A DNA stretch of 64,000 nucleotides from Buddleja alternifolia (GCA_019426215.1 CM033391.1:14868708-14932707); one strand, 5' to 3'; numbered from the stretch's first letter, positions 1-11,916 are shown. The notes: a model not told the origin generated them from the letters alone. Made by a program: numbers and translations.

Positions 1-1262
1 AGGGAAGTCCGGAGGGTCGGGGTACACAAAGGGGCCACGTCCCACAAAAGCATCCTGAGCCATCGCGACCTGACGGGTGTACGCACAGCTAGCCCGGATC
101 ATGTCCTCAAAGCGGCTCATCCGCTGATCAAAATGGACGCGCATTTGATCCATCGCGCCCATCAAAGAGTCCATATCCATCGTTCCGGTCGTCCGAGTAG
201 ATGTCGACTGCGGGCGAGGCCTAGTAGAGGAAGTCGGGGGAGCAGAGGTGACGGTCTCGAAAAAAGAGAAAGGTGTGCCAGCCAATTCTGTGCCCTCGGT
301 CGGGAAGACCTTAACCCTTGCGGTCGAGCAGAGAGCTGTAATCAGCGAGGGGAACATCATATGGCTCTTCTTTGATATATTAGGATCCCCACGCTTCCTT
401 TTCTGTTCGGACGGGTGGATCAAATGTGTCAACTCAAGGCCCAACTTCCTCATGTGCCCGAGTAGCGTCCGGTGAATCACCCCCGCGAAGTTAATCGTCT
501 TCCGTGTCATAATGCAGAAGATGAGTAAACACCTCTCCTTGTTCGCCTCGGAACGGTTGCCACTCGGGATAAGATTGAAGCGTATGAATTCGAGCCAGAA
601 GGCGGCCTCGGGAAGGAGAAAACGACGGGCCAAGTGTGCATCCCGCTCCGGCCATGTCGTGCCGGGTATAGCAATCACCCCCACAATCTCTTCCAATGGC
701 ACAGTAAAATTGGTGCGAGCATGCTGATACTCACACTGCTCAGGGATGGGTAACCCGAGGCATGCACTGATATCCGGAACATCAAAGCGGACTGACACAT
801 TCCGAAAAGAGACCGAATCCGTGTAGTTGCTAAAATTGCTCGCCGTCTTCCCAATACTAGAAAACGCCCCGGCACTGAAAAATTCTAGAACCCACGGAAC
901 TCGAATGGGTTCAAGTGGTCCCGGAAGCACGTGAGATGATGGAACTCCATGAGGTCGTTTAGGGAAGCCCGTCCTCGGATATCATAGGGCTTATCTTTCT
1001 TAAGCATCCGCCCTTGAATGGCATGGTAGATTTTTACCACGCCCGGGTGTGAGAACCGGCTGGCCAGAGGAGGGAGCTCGATGGTGGGCTCGGGAACATT
1101 AGAAGAGCCCTCCCCGACCTTCTTTTTACCCTTGGTTTGTGGAAGTGAAACGGCGGCGAAATGACGGTGAAATTGGCAGGAATCGGCGGAGAGGTGGTGG
1201 TCGGCGGCGAAAATCGAGAGAGAGATGGAGATGATGATGTGAAGTTGACCTAATTGTGACAA
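1..1262 (-). pseudogene. Athila downstream ORF (env position), frameshifted, runs off the left edge
   Basis: Two open minus-strand stretches together resemble the conserved Athila ORF found after pol in this lineage (Pfam ATHILA ORF-1 type). From about 1262 to 886 one frame reads through a low-complexity N-terminus to EFHHLTCFRDHLNPFEF and then hits TAG. A second frame, open from about 900 to the window edge, continues with VPWVLEFFSAGAFSSIGK and later CLGLPIPEQCEYQHARTNF. A small indel near 900 therefore splits the gene. No in-frame ATG is seen near 1262 (the frame opens at a TTG), so the start is uncertain. Its function is unknown; an envelope role has been proposed for this position but nothing here proves it. 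Confidence 0.75.
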
Positions 1263-1284
1263 AAGAGGGTCTTTATACCTGAGC

Positions 1285-1490
1285 TGCGCCTAGGCACCGT
1301 AAGCTTCAAGTCCAATTGAAATGCTACTGCTGTCCACGCCTGGGCGTGGGATATTCGGCGCTCGGGCGCAGTGAGATCGGCGCCTAGGCGTGGACTTGGC
1401 CGCGCTGGGGCGCGGTTAACAGGGGAGAAGTTGTGAACTGGGCTGAACGGCGCCTAGGCGTGGCTGATACGGCGCCTAGGCGTGGCCAGC
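1285..1490. repeat. Cluster of seven GC-rich near-palindromic words in element A1 (post-pol spacer)
   Basis: Seven variants of a roughly 15-bp word, best form CGGCGCCTAGGCGTGG, occur at 20-60 bp spacing in otherwise AT-rich DNA. Variants include CGGCGCTCGGGCGC and CACGCCTGGGCGTGG. The same word family recurs in the gag-protease linker (5556-5668) and in the LTR (8104-8280) of the same element. Confidence 0.9.
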
Positions 1491-1621
1491 AGACTGTTTT
1501 GAAATCCATTTCTTGGGAAAAAATAAGAAAAAGAAAAGGCTCAACACAAACAAACACAAACGAGACAAAAGAAGGAAAAAAGATTAAACGAAACTAAAAA
1601 AAACGCAACGAAAAACAAACA

Positions 1622-1660
1622 CAAAGCTTGGGTTGCCTCCCAAGAAGCGCTAATTTATAG
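1622..1660 (-). other. Conserved Athila block just after pol (copy in A1)
   Basis: The plus-strand text CCTCCCAAGAAGCGCT next to AAGCTTG(G)GTT occurs here, 27 bp beyond the pol stop codon, and again at 19221-19249 in the pol-less element A2. Its conservation between two otherwise divergent elements suggests a cis-acting role, but that role is not known to me. Confidence 0.55.
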
Positions 1661-1686
1661 TCGTTAGCTCGACTCGGGATAAAGAA

Positions 1687-4600
1687 TTATGGAGGATCTC
1701 GGAGAAGGAGGAACACTTTGTCCCTCGGTTCATCAGTTCCGATATACGGTTTTAATCGTTGAGCATTGGTCAAGAACGTTTGCCCTTTGTCCGTTGTGAG
1801 CTTGACGGCACCCGATGGATAGACATGGGAAATCAAGAATGGACCCGACCACCGTGACTTAAGCTTCCCGGGAAAAAGTCGGAGTCGAGAATTGTAGAGG
1901 AGAACTCTCTCGCCTTCATGAAACTCGCGGGGAATGATGTGCTTGTCGTGCCACATTTTTGTTCGGCCCTTGTAAAGTTTTGCATTCTCATAAGCTTGGT
2001 GGCGCCATTCCTCGAGCTCATGCAATTGGAGCAACCGATTTGTACCTACAAGTGTGGAGTCAAAATTTAGAAATTTAGTAGCCCAATAAGCACGATGCTC
2101 AAGCTCAACCGGTAGGTGACATGCTTTACCAAAAACGAGGCGATACGGGGACATGCCAATCGGGGTTTTAAACGCGGTCCTATAAGCCCATAAGGCGTCA
2201 TCTAATTTTAGAGACCAATCTTTTCGAGATGCATTGACCGTTTTTTCAAGAATGCGTTTAATCTCCCTATTAGACACCTCCACTTGTCCACTCGTTTGAG
2301 GGTGGTAGGGAGTTGAAATCTTATGCCTTACCCCATACTTGTTCAATAAGTGTTCGAATTGCTTGTTGCAAAAATGGGTGCCCCCGTCACTAACGATAGC
2401 TCTAGGTGTTCCAAAACGAGTGAAAATTCTTTTTCGTAAAAATCGAGTAACCACCCGAGCATCGTTAGTGGGCAAAGCCTCGGCTTCAACCCATTTAGAG
2501 ACGTAGTCTACTGCAACAAGAATATACTTATTGGAACAAGAACTCGGGAAGGGTCCCTTGAAATCAATACCCCAAACATCAAATAACTCACACTCAAGCA
2601 TGCTATTCAAAGGCATTTCATGTCTTTTAGAGATATTACCCGTGCGTTGGCACCTATCACAAGATTGGACATGCAAAAATGCATCTTTAGAGAGTGTGGG
2701 CCAAAAGAAACCTGATTGGAGTACCTTAGCCACTGTTTTAGAAGGCCCAAAATGGTCACCTACCGACATGTCATGGCAATGAGCTAGAACCGATGCGATT
2801 TCTTCCTCGGGAATACATCTTCGAATGATGCCATCTGCACAAATCTTAAATAGATATGATTCATCCCACAAATATTGCTTCACATCAAATAAGAATTTCT
2901 TCTTTTGATGAAAAGTGATATCCGGAGGAAGAACTCCCGTGACAAGATAATTTGCAAAATTGGCATACCAAGGAGTATCGTTATGAAGTATAGCATACAA
3001 TTGCTCATCGGGAAGCTCCTCACAAATTGGTTTATCCTGCATGCACTCGGGGGTAGGGGTCTCTATTCTAGATAAATGGTCGGCAACCACATTTTCCACT
3101 CCTTTCTTATCCTTGATTTCTATGTCAAATTCTTGAAGAAGCAAAATCCACCGAATAAGTCTAGGTTTGGCATCCTTTTTAGCAAGTAAATACTTAAGGG
3201 CGGAGTGATCGGTGTACACAATCACCTTGTTCAAAACGAGATAGGAGTGGAATTTATCAAATGCAAATACTATAGCTAGTAACTCTTTTTCGGTGGTTGC
3301 GTAATTCATTTGCACCTCATTAAGAGTTTTACTAGCATAGTAAATTGTTTGAAATACCTTTCCCTTTTGTTGGCCCAATACCGCCCCCACGGCGGTGTCA
3401 CTAGCATCACACATCAATTCGAATGGTAAGCTCCAATCGGGCGGTGCCATGATGGGGGCGGATATCAATCGCTCCTTCAAAATTAGGAATGCCTGCATAC
3501 AAGTAGAGTCGAAATCAAACGGTGCATCTTTAATGAGCAAGTTAGACAATGGTTTTGCAATTTTGGAAAAATTCAAAATAAACCGCCTATAAAAACCGGC
3601 ATGCCCAAGGAAACTCCTCACGGCCTTAACCGAGTTAGGAGGGGGAAGTTTCTCAATGACCTCAATCTTGGCTCGGTCTACTTCAATCCATCTATGAGAG
3701 ACCTTGTGACCTAGCATAATCCCTTCCCGTACCATGAAATGGCACTTCTCCCAATTTAAAACAAGATTGGTTTCCTCAAAACGTTTTAAAACACGAGTCA
3801 AATGATCTAGACATGTATCAAAGGATGTTCCAAAAATAGAAAAATCGTCCATAAAAATCTCAAGGAACTCCTCAACCATGTCATGGAAAATGGCCATCAT
3901 GCACCTTTGAAAGGTGGCCGGAGCATTGCACAATCCAAATGGCATCCGTCTATAAGCAAACGTACCATAGGGACAAGTGAAAGTGGTTTTCTCTTGGTCC
4001 TTGGGATCTATGGCAATTTGATTATAGCCGGAGTATCCATCTAGAAAACAATAAAAATCGTGCCCGGCTAACCTTTCAAGCATTTGGTCGATGAAAGGGA
4101 GGGGAAAATGGTCTTTACGGGTGGCGTCATTCAACTTACGATAATCTATGCATACTCGCCACCCGGTGAGCATACGTGTGGGAATCAATACATTGTTTGC
4201 ATTTTTAATCACAGTTATGCCTCCTTTCTTAGGAACCACATGAGTAGTACTTATCCATGCACTATCAGAGATATGGTAGATTATACCTGCGTCGAGTAAC
4301 TTAATGACCTCTTTCTTTACTACCTCTTGGATTTGTGGGTTAGACCTCCTTTGTGGTTGACGTGTAGGCTTGGTGGAGTCCTCCATTAGGATCTTATGCA
4401 TGCATATAGTCGGGCTAATGCCTTTAATGTCCGCAATTGCCCACCCGAAAGCTTTCTTGTTGGCCTTCAACACTCCCACGAGTTGGTCCTCTTGTGCCCC
4501 TGTCAAAGAAGATGAGACAATTAAGGGCAATGTCTTATTATCATTTAAAATCACATATTTCAAATGTAAAGGCGACGGTTTAAGCTCAAGGGTAGGGGCC

Positions 4601-6573
4601 TCTTCAATGGAAGGGCGAGGAGGAGCCGAGAGCGATCGCTCTAACTTTTCAACCCCCATAACGAGGTAAGGAGGTTGCTTTTCTAATTCACACACGATTT
4701 CCAACTTCTCCTCACTTGCCGAATCGACATCCATGGATTGCAAAAGGCATGCCTCTAGCGGGTCATCTACCATGTGTTCCTGAAATGTCTCACCAATCAA
4801 AGTGTCAAATGCATCGATGCGTAAACATGAATCATTATCATATGGATGTTTAAGCACTTTGAATACGTCAAATATAACCTTCTCATCACCCACATGAAGA
4901 GTTAGCTTACCATTGGCGACGTCTATGATTGCCTTACCCGTAGCAAGGAAGGGTATCCCTAGAATCAACGGTACTTCTACATCCTCTTCCATGTCGAGCA
5001 CCACGAAATCTACCGGGAAGTAGAATTTATCCACTTGCACAATTACATCTTCAATGATGCCCTTCGGGTGCTTAATTGAACGGTCCGCCAATTGCAATGA
5101 TATCGATGTAGGCTTGGGCGTCCCAAGACCGAGCTTCTTGAAGATAGAATAGGGAAGAAGATTGATACTTGCCCCCGAATCGCATATCACCTTGTCAAAA
5201 GTGAGATGACCAATAGTGCATGGTATGGTAAGGCTCCCGGGGTCCTTGAGCTTGCGAGGCAATTTGTTGAGTAAGACGGCGGAGCATTCCTCGGTTAGAC
5301 AAACGGTTTCGTTTTCCTCCCATTTTTGCTTGTTGGAGAGAATATCCTTGAAAAACTTAACATAGTTCGGCATTTGCAAAATAGCATCCACCAAAGGAAT
5401 ATTTATTCTCACCTCATGAAGAATGGATAAAATACGGATGAAACTCGGATCCATCTCCTTCTTTTTCTTCTTCTGTGCGTTTGGGAAGGGAAGACGGATC
5501 TCAATGGGAGGAGGAGGCGTTGGAGTCAACGAACTAGCCCCGAAGGAAACAGGAGGCGGCGCCTGGGCGTGGGTATTGCGGCGCTCGGGCGCCGCTGACA
5601 GTGGCAGTTGGTCCTGACTGGGTGTAGACGGCGCCTGAGCGTGGGCTTCCTCGCGGCTAGGCGTGGACGGCAGTGTTGAATCTTTTTCCAACTGCTTCCC
5701 ACTTCTCAAAGTGATAGCATGGCATTGATCTTTCGGATTCTTCTCCGTGTCACTTGGTAGAGTTCCCGGGGCTCTACCATTTACCGCGGAGGAGATTTGC
5801 CCTATTTGTGTCCTCATATCTTTCATTTGCATGAACATATCCTTCATCATATTACGGAGTTCATTGATCGACGTGTCCGATTTCCTTATATGATCATTAA
5901 GTCGCTCGTCGATTGTAGGAGGTCGTGCTTGCCCTTGCCCTTGGACATTTGGAATGCCTTGCCTCGGAGGCGGGTTGTTGAAAGGAGGTCGAGGAGATTG
6001 ATAAATCCTTGGTTGTGCGTTTTGTGCGGGGTTGGGCCTTTTTGGAAAATTCTCGGGTATGTGAAAGTCCAACCGTTGTCGATTATGATTCGCAACATAA
6101 TTGACGTCTTCAACCTCCGGTTCCAAAGCCACTACTCCCTCAACCACTTCCTCAACACAAGCAACCTTTTTAGAGGATGAGGCCTCTTCATCGTCGGGAT
6201 AAAGCTCATCTTCCCGGGCCAATTGTTCTATTTTGTCCCATACACGTTGACAATCTAACCCAAGGAGATCTCCACCCGCACCCGCATTGAGTCTATTCCG
6301 AATACGCGACCGAACCCCATCATAAAAATGTAGTACTTGTTCATTCAAACCAAAATTATGATCGGGGCATTTTCGGAGCATGCCCTTATATCTAGCCCAA
6401 GTCTGGGCTAATGACTCATTACTTCTTTGCCTAAACCCTTTGATGTTACTCCGGAGCTCATTAATTTTGGAGGGTGGGAAGAATTTGTTTAGAAAGGCAT
6501 CGACCAACTCAACCCAAGTTGTAATAGATTGCGGAGGTAAGGATTTATACCATGTTGTCGCCCTATCCTTCAA
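1687..6573 (-). CDS. Gag-pol polyprotein of Athila element A1 (gag C-terminus, protease, RT, RNase H, integrase)
   Basis: An open frame of 1628 codons encodes the replication proteins of the retrotransposon: capsid, aspartic protease, reverse transcriptase, RNase H and integrase. Approximate residue positions: gag core 1-130 (starts [13 protein letters not shown]), proline-rich linker 180-370, protease active site [10 protein letters not shown] near 464, RT catalytic motif FMDDF near 906, RNase H start CDASD near 1054, integrase HHCC zinc site 1265-1310 ending CDRCQ, and catalytic D, D, E near 1335, 1391 (VSDGGTHF) and 1428 (GQVEVSNRE). No CCHC zinc knuckle is visible in gag. The frame opens at a TTG, but the true gag start is upstream at 6953 and is cut off by stops. 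The linker contains in-frame copies of the element's GC-rich word, read as HAQAP. Confidence 0.93.
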   Translation of the reverse strand: MKDRATTWYKSLPPQSITTWVELVDAFLNKFFPPSKINELRSNIKGFRQRSNESLAQTWARYKGMLRKCPDHNFGLNEQVLHFYDGVRSRIRNRLNAGAGGDLLGLDCQRVWDKIEQLAREDELYPDDEEASSSKKVACVEEVVEGVVALEPEVEDVNYVANHNRQRLDFHIPENFPKRPNPAQNAQPRIYQSPRPPFNNPPPRQGIPNVQGQGQARPPTIDERLNDHIRKSDTSINELRNMMKDMFMQMKDMRTQIGQISSAVNGRAPGTLPSDTEKNPKDQCHAITLRSGKQLEKDSTLPSTPSREEAHAQAPSTPSQDQLPLSAAPERRNTHAQAPPPVSFGASSLTPTPPPPIEIRLPFPNAQKKKKKEMDPSFIRILSILHEVRINIPLVDAILQMPNYVKFFKDILSNKQKWEENETVCLTEECSAVLLNKLPRKLKDPGSLTIPCTIGHLTFDKVICDSGASINLLPYSIFKKLGLGTPKPTSISLQLADRSIKHPKGIIEDVIVQVDKFYFPVDFVVLDMEEDVEVPLILGIPFLATGKAIIDVANGKLTLHVGDEKVIFDVFKVLKHPYDNDSCLRIDAFDTLIGETFQEHMVDDPLEACLLQSMDVDSASEEKLEIVCELEKQPPYLVMGVEKLERSLSAPPRPSIEEAPTLELKPSPLHLKYVILNDNKTLPLIVSSSLTGAQEDQLVGVLKANKKAFGWAIADIKGISPTICMHKILMEDSTKPTRQPQRRSNPQIQEVVKKEVIKLLDAGIIYHISDSAWISTTHVVPKKGGITVIKNANNVLIPTRMLTGWRVCIDYRKLNDATRKDHFPLPFIDQMLERLAGHDFYCFLDGYSGYNQIAIDPKDQEKTTFTCPYGTFAYRRMPFGLCNAPATFQRCMMAIFHDMVEEFLEIFMDDFSIFGTSFDTCLDHLTRVLKRFEETNLVLNWEKCHFMVREGIMLGHKVSHRWIEVDRAKIEVIEKLPPPNSVKAVRSFLGHAGFYRRFILNFSKIAKPLSNLLIKDAPFDFDSTCMQAFLILKERLISAPIMAPPDWSLPFELMCDASDTAVGAVLGQQKGKVFQTIYYASKTLNEVQMNYATTEKELLAIVFAFDKFHSYLVLNKVIVYTDHSALKYLLAKKDAKPRLIRWILLLQEFDIEIKDKKGVENVVADHLSRIETPTPECMQDKPICEELPDEQLYAILHNDTPWYANFANYLVTGVLPPDITFHQKKKFLFDVKQYLWDESYLFKICADGIIRRCIPEEEIASVLAHCHDMSVGDHFGPSKTVAKVLQSGFFWPTLSKDAFLHVQSCDRCQRTGNISKRHEMPLNSMLECELFDVWGIDFKGPFPSSCSNKYILVAVDYVSKWVEAEALPTNDARVVTRFLRKRIFTRFGTPRAIVSDGGTHFCNKQFEHLLNKYGVRHKISTPYHPQTSGQVEVSNREIKRILEKTVNASRKDWSLKLDDALWAYRTAFKTPIGMSPYRLVFGKACHLPVELEHRAYWATKFLNFDSTLVGTNRLLQLHELEEWRHQAYENAKLYKGRTKMWHDKHIIPREFHEGERVLLYNSRLRLFPGKLKSRWSGPFLISHVYPSGAVKLTTDKGQTFLTNAQRLKPYIGTDEPRDKVFLLLRDPP
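5556..5668. repeat. Four GC-rich words inside the gag-protease linker of A1
   Basis: Four variants of the CGGCGCCTGGGCGTGG word lie in frame inside the polyprotein gene, where they add repeated HAQAP-like peptide. They match the words at 1285-1490 and 8104-8280. Confidence 0.88.
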
Positions 6574-6953
6574 TGAGAAATGGAAGACTCTTAGACGAAT
6601 TGCATCAAGATCCCGTGGGTGATATTAAATGGTCACAAGAGCTTCGTCTATGGTTTCCAAATGAGCGTGAGGTGATTCGTGCAGTTCTCCGTAGAAAGGA
6701 TCTCCTTGCACCATATTAAAGATATGAGCCGGAATGTGGTATGGACCCTAGGTGGTAAGCTACCCCGAACCGACGGAAGTTGTGGAGGAGGTGCCCCTTG
6801 CATGGCTTGTAGAACACCTTGTAACCACTCCCTATTTTCCGGTCAGTTCATGTCCAAATTATTAGCCATTTCTCTTGCTCGCCTATTAGTCCGAAACACT
6901 CGTTCAATTTCGGGCTCCAACTCGTATAGAGGCTCGTTTGAGGAACGGGTCAT
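6574..6953 (-). pseudogene. N-terminal part of A1 gag, interrupted
   Basis: An ATG at 6951-6953 opens a frame MTRSSNEPLYELEPEIER that matches the usual start of Athila gag, but it meets TGA about 35 codons later. Further on, peptides such as FNMVQGDPFYGELHESPHAH and [16 protein letters not shown] appear in shifted frames with another in-frame TAA. At least two stops and one frameshift therefore separate the gag start from the long pol frame. The interval between HLETIDEALVTI and DAIRLRVF also looks shorter than in related gags. Confidence 0.75.
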
Positions 6954-7089
6954 GCACCACACAAGAATCTAGCAATTAAACACAAGAACGAAATTAGACT
7001 AGTACGAAAAATAAAAGGAAACAAGAAAATAAACAACAAACTAGAAATTATGAAAACGTAAAACGAAAATCAAAAACTAAAAAAAACAA

Positions 7090-7108
7090 GTCCCCGGCAA
7101 CGGCGCCA
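7090..7108 (-). other. Primer binding site of A1 (tRNA-Asp type)
   Basis: On the minus strand TGGCGCCGTTGCCGGGGAC lies 6 bp inside the 5' LTR. This is the standard Athila primer site, complementary to the 3' end of tRNA-Asp. It fixes the element's orientation and the LTR edge. Confidence 0.9.
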
Positions 7109-7114
7109 AAAACT

Positions 7115-8456
7115 TGACACGCTAGAAGCTAACGTGCTTGAATAGAAAGTGCACTAGTCACGTGTAGTAATAAATGGACAAAAAGTCCGGGTTGTCGAAC
7201 CTCAAGGACTTGGATTTTTAGCTTAAGATTTGCAATTAAGGTAAAGACAATTAAAGTAGAATAAGAGAAAAACAATTAAGTAAACGAAAGATCAAAGGAG
7301 GGAACAAGCTATGAATTAAACCTCACGAATTGGTTAACAAGACTAAGGCACATGCTATAACCGAATCCACTCGTCGATATATATGAGTTACTCTTCGAAT
7401 TATTAGACTCCTATTGCTTTGGTGAAAACTCCTTAATTAATCATTACCCGATGTCTCGGCACATAACAATCCTATGATTGATTGACGGTTCTCTAAATAT
7501 GTCTATCCGAGAATCTAATCAACAACCATGCATTAACGTTCAAGAGTTTCCCCGGATAAATCCGGCTAACCGCACCCGGAAATCTTTACCTATTTCTAAG
7601 AGCAATTCCACATTAGTTTCGGATGATGTGTTGATTCATTTGAACCCTAACCTATCTTCTCTCGAATGACTAGATTAGGCACAATAGCAAGCATATGGAG
7701 ATCAAGCATATGATTGTGATAAAAGCACAAAATCAACACACAAAGCAATTAGGAGAATTAATACGAAAATTAACTTCACATATATTGATTCATGAATTCG
7801 GCCTTCACATGACCTTAGTTCTACAAGATTAGCTCATATTCAATAGCTCAAGAAGGTCTAAAACAATCATATACATAGTTATTAACATAAACATGTAAAT
7901 GAAATACAAAAGAAAACTCCCTAAGTCTTGAATGATGATGAATCCTTGGTTGTAGCTTCAATCTCTAGCTCAATCCCCCTTCTTCACCTTCAATTGTTGA
8001 TGAAATTATGGCTCAAAAACCCAGAAAATGCTCTCCAATTCCCCAGATTTTCGAACCCCTCTTCAATCTGAAATTTGGCTTTTAAACAATTGAAAAACAG
8101 TTACGCCGGCGCCTAGGCGCGGCCTACGTGGCATACTTTTCTTGGGGGAGAAGTCCGGCGGCGCCCAGGCGTGGATAGTACGGCGCTCGGGCGCGGGAAT
8201 AACGGCGCCTCAACAGGGATCAACTTTGTTGTTCTTGATCGGCGCCCGAGCGTGGTCAGCTCGGCGCCTGGGCGTGGTCGACAGGCTTCAAAAAGTGTCG
8301 TGCACCGTTTTTCGCCTTTTTCTTCGTGTGCTCTCGTTTATCACCTGAAATCACTTAACACCCCAATTAAACGCAACTGTGGCATGATTTAGACATTAAA
8401 TAACTCCAACAATATCAGATCATAGGCTTAAAAACACGTAAAAACGCCTCTTATCA
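7115..8456 (-). repeat. 5' LTR of Athila element A1
   Basis: The LTR begins TGATAAGAGGCG on the minus strand (8456) and ends TGTCA at 7115, directly before the primer site. Its 1342 bp hold the promoter (U3) end at high coordinates. It is homologous in overall layout to the LTRs of A2 (16197-17570), for example the shared GTAGTAAT and AAGTCCGGG blocks near the inner end. No second LTR copy is in the window. Confidence 0.85.
8104..8280. repeat. Six GC-rich words in the U3 part of the A1 LTR
   Basis: Six variants of CGGCGCCTAGGCGCGG / CGGCGCCTGGGCGTGG lie 175-350 bp from the LTR's 5' end. They contrast sharply in base composition with the AT-rich LTR around them. Confidence 0.88.
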
Positions 8457-8640
8457 GATGGTTTTTCTTCCCTCATTGTAGAAATAAATTTATTTTGTAT
8501 GGCCTTTTCTTTGGTAGAGTGTTTTCTTATGTAGACCCACAAAATTGGTAGAATGTATGCCAAGGTTTTGCAACTCATTAGGTAGGAAAGTCCCCTCGTG
8601 GGGGTTAATAATGGTCGGGTGTATTACCTGGATAAGGTAG

Positions 8641-8762
8641 GGGGTTACTGCGAGGTCGCCTCAAGGCGAAGCCTTGCGTGCTTCGTGGGCAGCCTCAAGA
8701 CACACTGCCTCGAGGTGTGCCCTCTCGAGGCGATGCCCCAAGGCTTGTTGCCTCAAGGCTTT
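8641..8762. repeat. Cluster of GCCTCAAGGC-type words in the Tat 3' region
   Basis: Five to six near-palindromic words (GCCTCAAGGC, GCCTCGAGG, TCTCGAGGC, CCAAGGC) are packed in about 120 bp. CCTCGG and CCTCGA forms recur more loosely to about 11640. This is a third element with its own word type. Confidence 0.7.
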
Positions 8763-8824
8763 TCTTTAATGTTTTTTTTTATTTCGACCCGTTTTTTCCT
8801 TTAGGTGCTTGGGTTATTTAGCTT

Positions 8825-11103
8825 ATGTTTATGCATCATGAACATATTCATGTACCTTTGCTTATGGTTGTATTTGTGGTTTTTTTTTCACGGGTAAGGA
8901 GCTCCCCATCATCAAGGAGTCAGGAGTACCCCGAACGCGATGACTTTGCGTGTTTGGAGAGTGACTATGAGGAGTTGGAGGAATGGGATGACGGTTCTCA
9001 GGGTAGGAAATCCTTACCGGATCACACCGTAGATCTTTTCAACTGTGACACTACCATCACTAGGGCCGAGTTGATGGCAGTTTTTGAGAACGTGCCCATG
9101 GACGGCAGAGTTGAGATACCTATTAGGGGCTATAGGATTTTCAACCCTCCCAAGGATCACGTGACCCTTTATCTGGAGTATATTTGTTCGGGGTTTTCTT
9201 TACCGTACCACCCCTTATCTGGCGTGATCTTGACTCACTACATGGTTTGCATCAGTCAGCTAACCGCCAACTGCTTCACGTTGTTTGAGGGTTTCGTTCA
9301 ACAATTCAAAGCCTTAAATCTAGACGTAAGCTTGGATGCTTTTCAGGCTCTTTTTGACGCCAGAATGAGTTTAAGTGGCCCGTACATGAACTTTTATCCG
9401 TTGCACCCGTACAGATTTCTGATGGGGAAAGTTAGTTCTAAAGGAAATTGAAAAGCCAAGTTTTTCTACTTCCCTTTGAGTAATCTGACTATACCCACCC
9501 CCACATGATGGTGTGAGAGCATCCCTTCTCACAAGATTACCCACGCTCAGAAATAACTCAGGCCCATTTATACGAAGGCCGGTTTGTTTGAGACTCGATT
9601 TGATAATAGTCAGATTTATACTAGAGGTATTCATGTTTAAACTATCTTGCATTGACTTAAGATTCAACATACATGCATTCTACATGTAGCATAGTTTTGT
9701 CACTTCGATTAATGATATTTTTCATTTCAGGTGCCAAGCGATTTGCGAAGTCTGATAAGACAAATTATGCAGCTCGTAGGAAGTTGCCAACTATTGGCAC
9801 TTCCACTGCCGTGCCCCCTCAAGATAGTGCGCGAGGGGCAAGACCCTCAAGACTTCCCTGTCCTACTCAGAAAGACGAAGGCAAAGCCCTTGAGGTTTCT
9901 TGTCCTTCTCTATCCGAAAAAACACCTTCTACTCTTGATTTTGATGATATGATGGCTGATTTTATTACCAGGGGTTCTCATGGTCCTCCTCCTGGTACCT
10001 CCTCTACTGATCCTAAAGAAAAATCAATTTTAAAATAGGGAGATGCCGATAGCGTGCGAGGTCATTCCACCGATGTTCCTAGCAAAGTCATAGTGGTAAG
10101 GGGGTTCGGCCCATAAGAGGGTCCAATATTTCCAGGGGTCATGCTGTTGAGCTTTCTGCCCCCCCTCCCTCGAGCTCCTCTCACAAAGTGTAGTCGCGGT
10201 GTTTCATCAGGGAGTTATGGCTCTCATGGTCGTGGTAAATGGGTTTTTTACTTTTGGTGTAAATCAAGACCCTCAGATTCAATCATTTTGAGATACTGGT
10301 GATTCGGTGACTCTTTGGTCACTGAAGAGAATTATTGTTTTCGATCATGAATCTACCCGCTTGTCTCTACTATCAGAAGATCAGATTGATGAGGAGATCT
10401 CTGCCGTAGCGGGCCGGGTAAGTTCATTTTTGTTTTTTTGTTTATTTTTTTATAATCATCCCTGTGAATTATCATACTTCTAACACATTTGAACCCCTTT
10501 ATTTTCTTAGTCGGTTCAACTGTTTCATCATCTTCGCCTTAAGTGTGAGCAACTGGAAGAAAAGATGAAGGATTACGTCAAAAGAATCAGACATTCCTCT
10601 CTAAATCCTTCAGTGCTGAGGAGACAGCCACGAAATGGGAGAAAAAGTCCAACAAAGCCGTGGAGAGCCTTGAAGTATAGATATCTTGTGGCAAAGGCTT
10701 TCTTGGTTCACATGCCGGGAAGAAAGTCATACGGGATGCCGGGAAGAAAGTCATACGGGATGCCGAGAAGAAAGTCATATGGGATGCCGGGAAGAAAGTC
10801 ATACGGGACGCCGGAAATTTAGTGGTGGATAAATTTTGGGAAAGTGCCAAATTTCTTGACGAGTGCAACAAGAAAGCTTACGACATTGCTCTAGGCTTTA
10901 TGGCTAAGACAATCCGTAAGTGCCGTCGGGCTCTTCGAGAGAGTGGTCGCCATCCCAAGGATGATTTTAGGTGGTTGTATAGCACAGTCCCCGATGAGAG
11001 TGATGAGGAGGCCCAACCAGATGCTGAGCCTGAGAGGCAGGGTGACGACCCTCCTTGTGAGGGCTATCTTATTTACCCGTTTCACACATGCTATTTGTTT
11101 TAA
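8825..11103 (+). pseudogene. Decayed ORF on the strand opposite Tat pol (Transposase_28 / 'gypsy-type transposon' family)
   Basis: The first open part (8825-9451, 208 codons) has an acidic N-terminus followed by the typical domain with PKDHVTLYLEYICSGFSLPY and FEGFVQQFKALNLDVSLDAF, which I recognise as the plant 'putative gypsy type transposon' domain. The expected next block (KAKFFYFPLSNL) follows after a TGA and is broken by more stops. Later pieces include a Ser/Pro-rich part (9731-10038), intron-like GT/AG ends (near 10419-10510 and before 9731), and a lysine-rich coiled-coil part ending with an acidic tail (10822-11103, DESDEEAQPDAEPERQGDD). Tat elements are known to carry extra ORFs between pol and 3' LTR, sometimes antisense; this fits that place. 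Exon limits are uncertain and the copy is non-functional. Confidence 0.65.
10712..10807 (+). repeat. 24-bp tandem repeat, four copies, inside the antisense Tat ORF
   Basis: Four head-to-tail copies of a 24-bp unit starting ATGCCGGGAAGAAAGTCA. In the likely coding frame each copy adds eight residues, AGKKVIRD with variants AEKKVIWD. It lengthens a basic coiled-coil-like stretch. An in-frame TAG lies about 40 bp upstream. Confidence 0.9.
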
Positions 11104-11916
11104 ACATTGACTTGTTATTTTACCTAGTTTTCGTGACTTCTTTAGATTATCTTTATTGTAAAAAAATTTATGCTTTACTTTCGCCACTTTTTATTTTATC
11201 TCATGGGATATTTGGCTATGACTCTTCTAGCATGTTTAACAAGTCAAATGCCTAGAATATTTGGACCATATATCCTCTCCTTGCCCCACACTCCCTAAAG
11301 TTTTCTACTTGAGTAAAACATTTGGGAGTAAAGTCTTTATGGCATGTAGTACAAAGGCTTAACTTGACATATACGTTGTTGTTTATGGCATGAAAGAAAT
11401 CATCACCTTAGTAGTATTCGTATAACCTCGGTCTAGAGTTTATGTTGGAGGGGGGGCAATCTTCTAAACCCTCGATGTCTCTCGATACTACTAGAAGGAT
11501 TATAAGGTGGTCAAGCCTCGACCAAGACTTTATGAGCTCGGGGGACTTTCGTTGTTCAACCTATGTTGACCTCTAACGTGGCCTTGTATTGTTGAGCGTT
11601 GCCTCGATTGGAAACTTTGGTTCCAAGGGGCTGTGTTATAGTGTCGTTAAATTAATCGACATTCCATGGCATATAAAACATACTATTTTGGCAATGTGTT
11701 TCATTATTTCAATATGCGTATGAAAATAAAGCAAAATGTGCTCACAAGCACTTTATTAGTCTAATGCAAAACTAACTAGAAATTTCAAAGTTCAATGTCA
11801 AGTTAACAAGAGGGGTGCTCCTAGGAACTTATTTGAACAATTGGCCAGGGGCGAACTCTATGTCAACTGAAATAAAAATGGAAAAGCATGGAATGGATTA
11901 ACTTCTTAATGCTTCA
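11104..11916. other. Non-coding Tat interior between pol and the antisense ORF
   Basis: No supported ORF or RNA gene on either strand. The stretch contains AT-rich DNA, a run of seven Gs near 11450 and several CCTCGA/CCTCGG words like those at 8641-8762. Confidence 0.5.

Larger units (their letters stand above)
1..8456 (-). mobile_element. Athila-type Ty3/gypsy LTR retrotransposon A1 (3' end beyond the window)
   Basis: Read on the minus strand, the order is 5' LTR (7115-8456), tRNA-Asp-type primer binding site, gag-pol, a spacer with GC-rich words, and an Athila downstream ORF. The 3' LTR must lie left of position 1, so the target duplication cannot be checked; the right flank starts GATGG. 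Lineage rests on the primer site, the protease-RT-RNaseH-integrase order, the typical Athila gag/protease linker and the extra ORF after pol. The element probably sits in the 3' region of the Tat element that continues from 8457. The pol frame is open for 1628 codons, so insertion is fairly recent, but gag and the last ORF are broken. Confidence 0.9.

Noticed and set aside
8142..8392. Overlapping plus-strand open frames in the A1 LTR
   Set aside because: They arise from GC-rich words that lack stop codons; the region is LTR U3.
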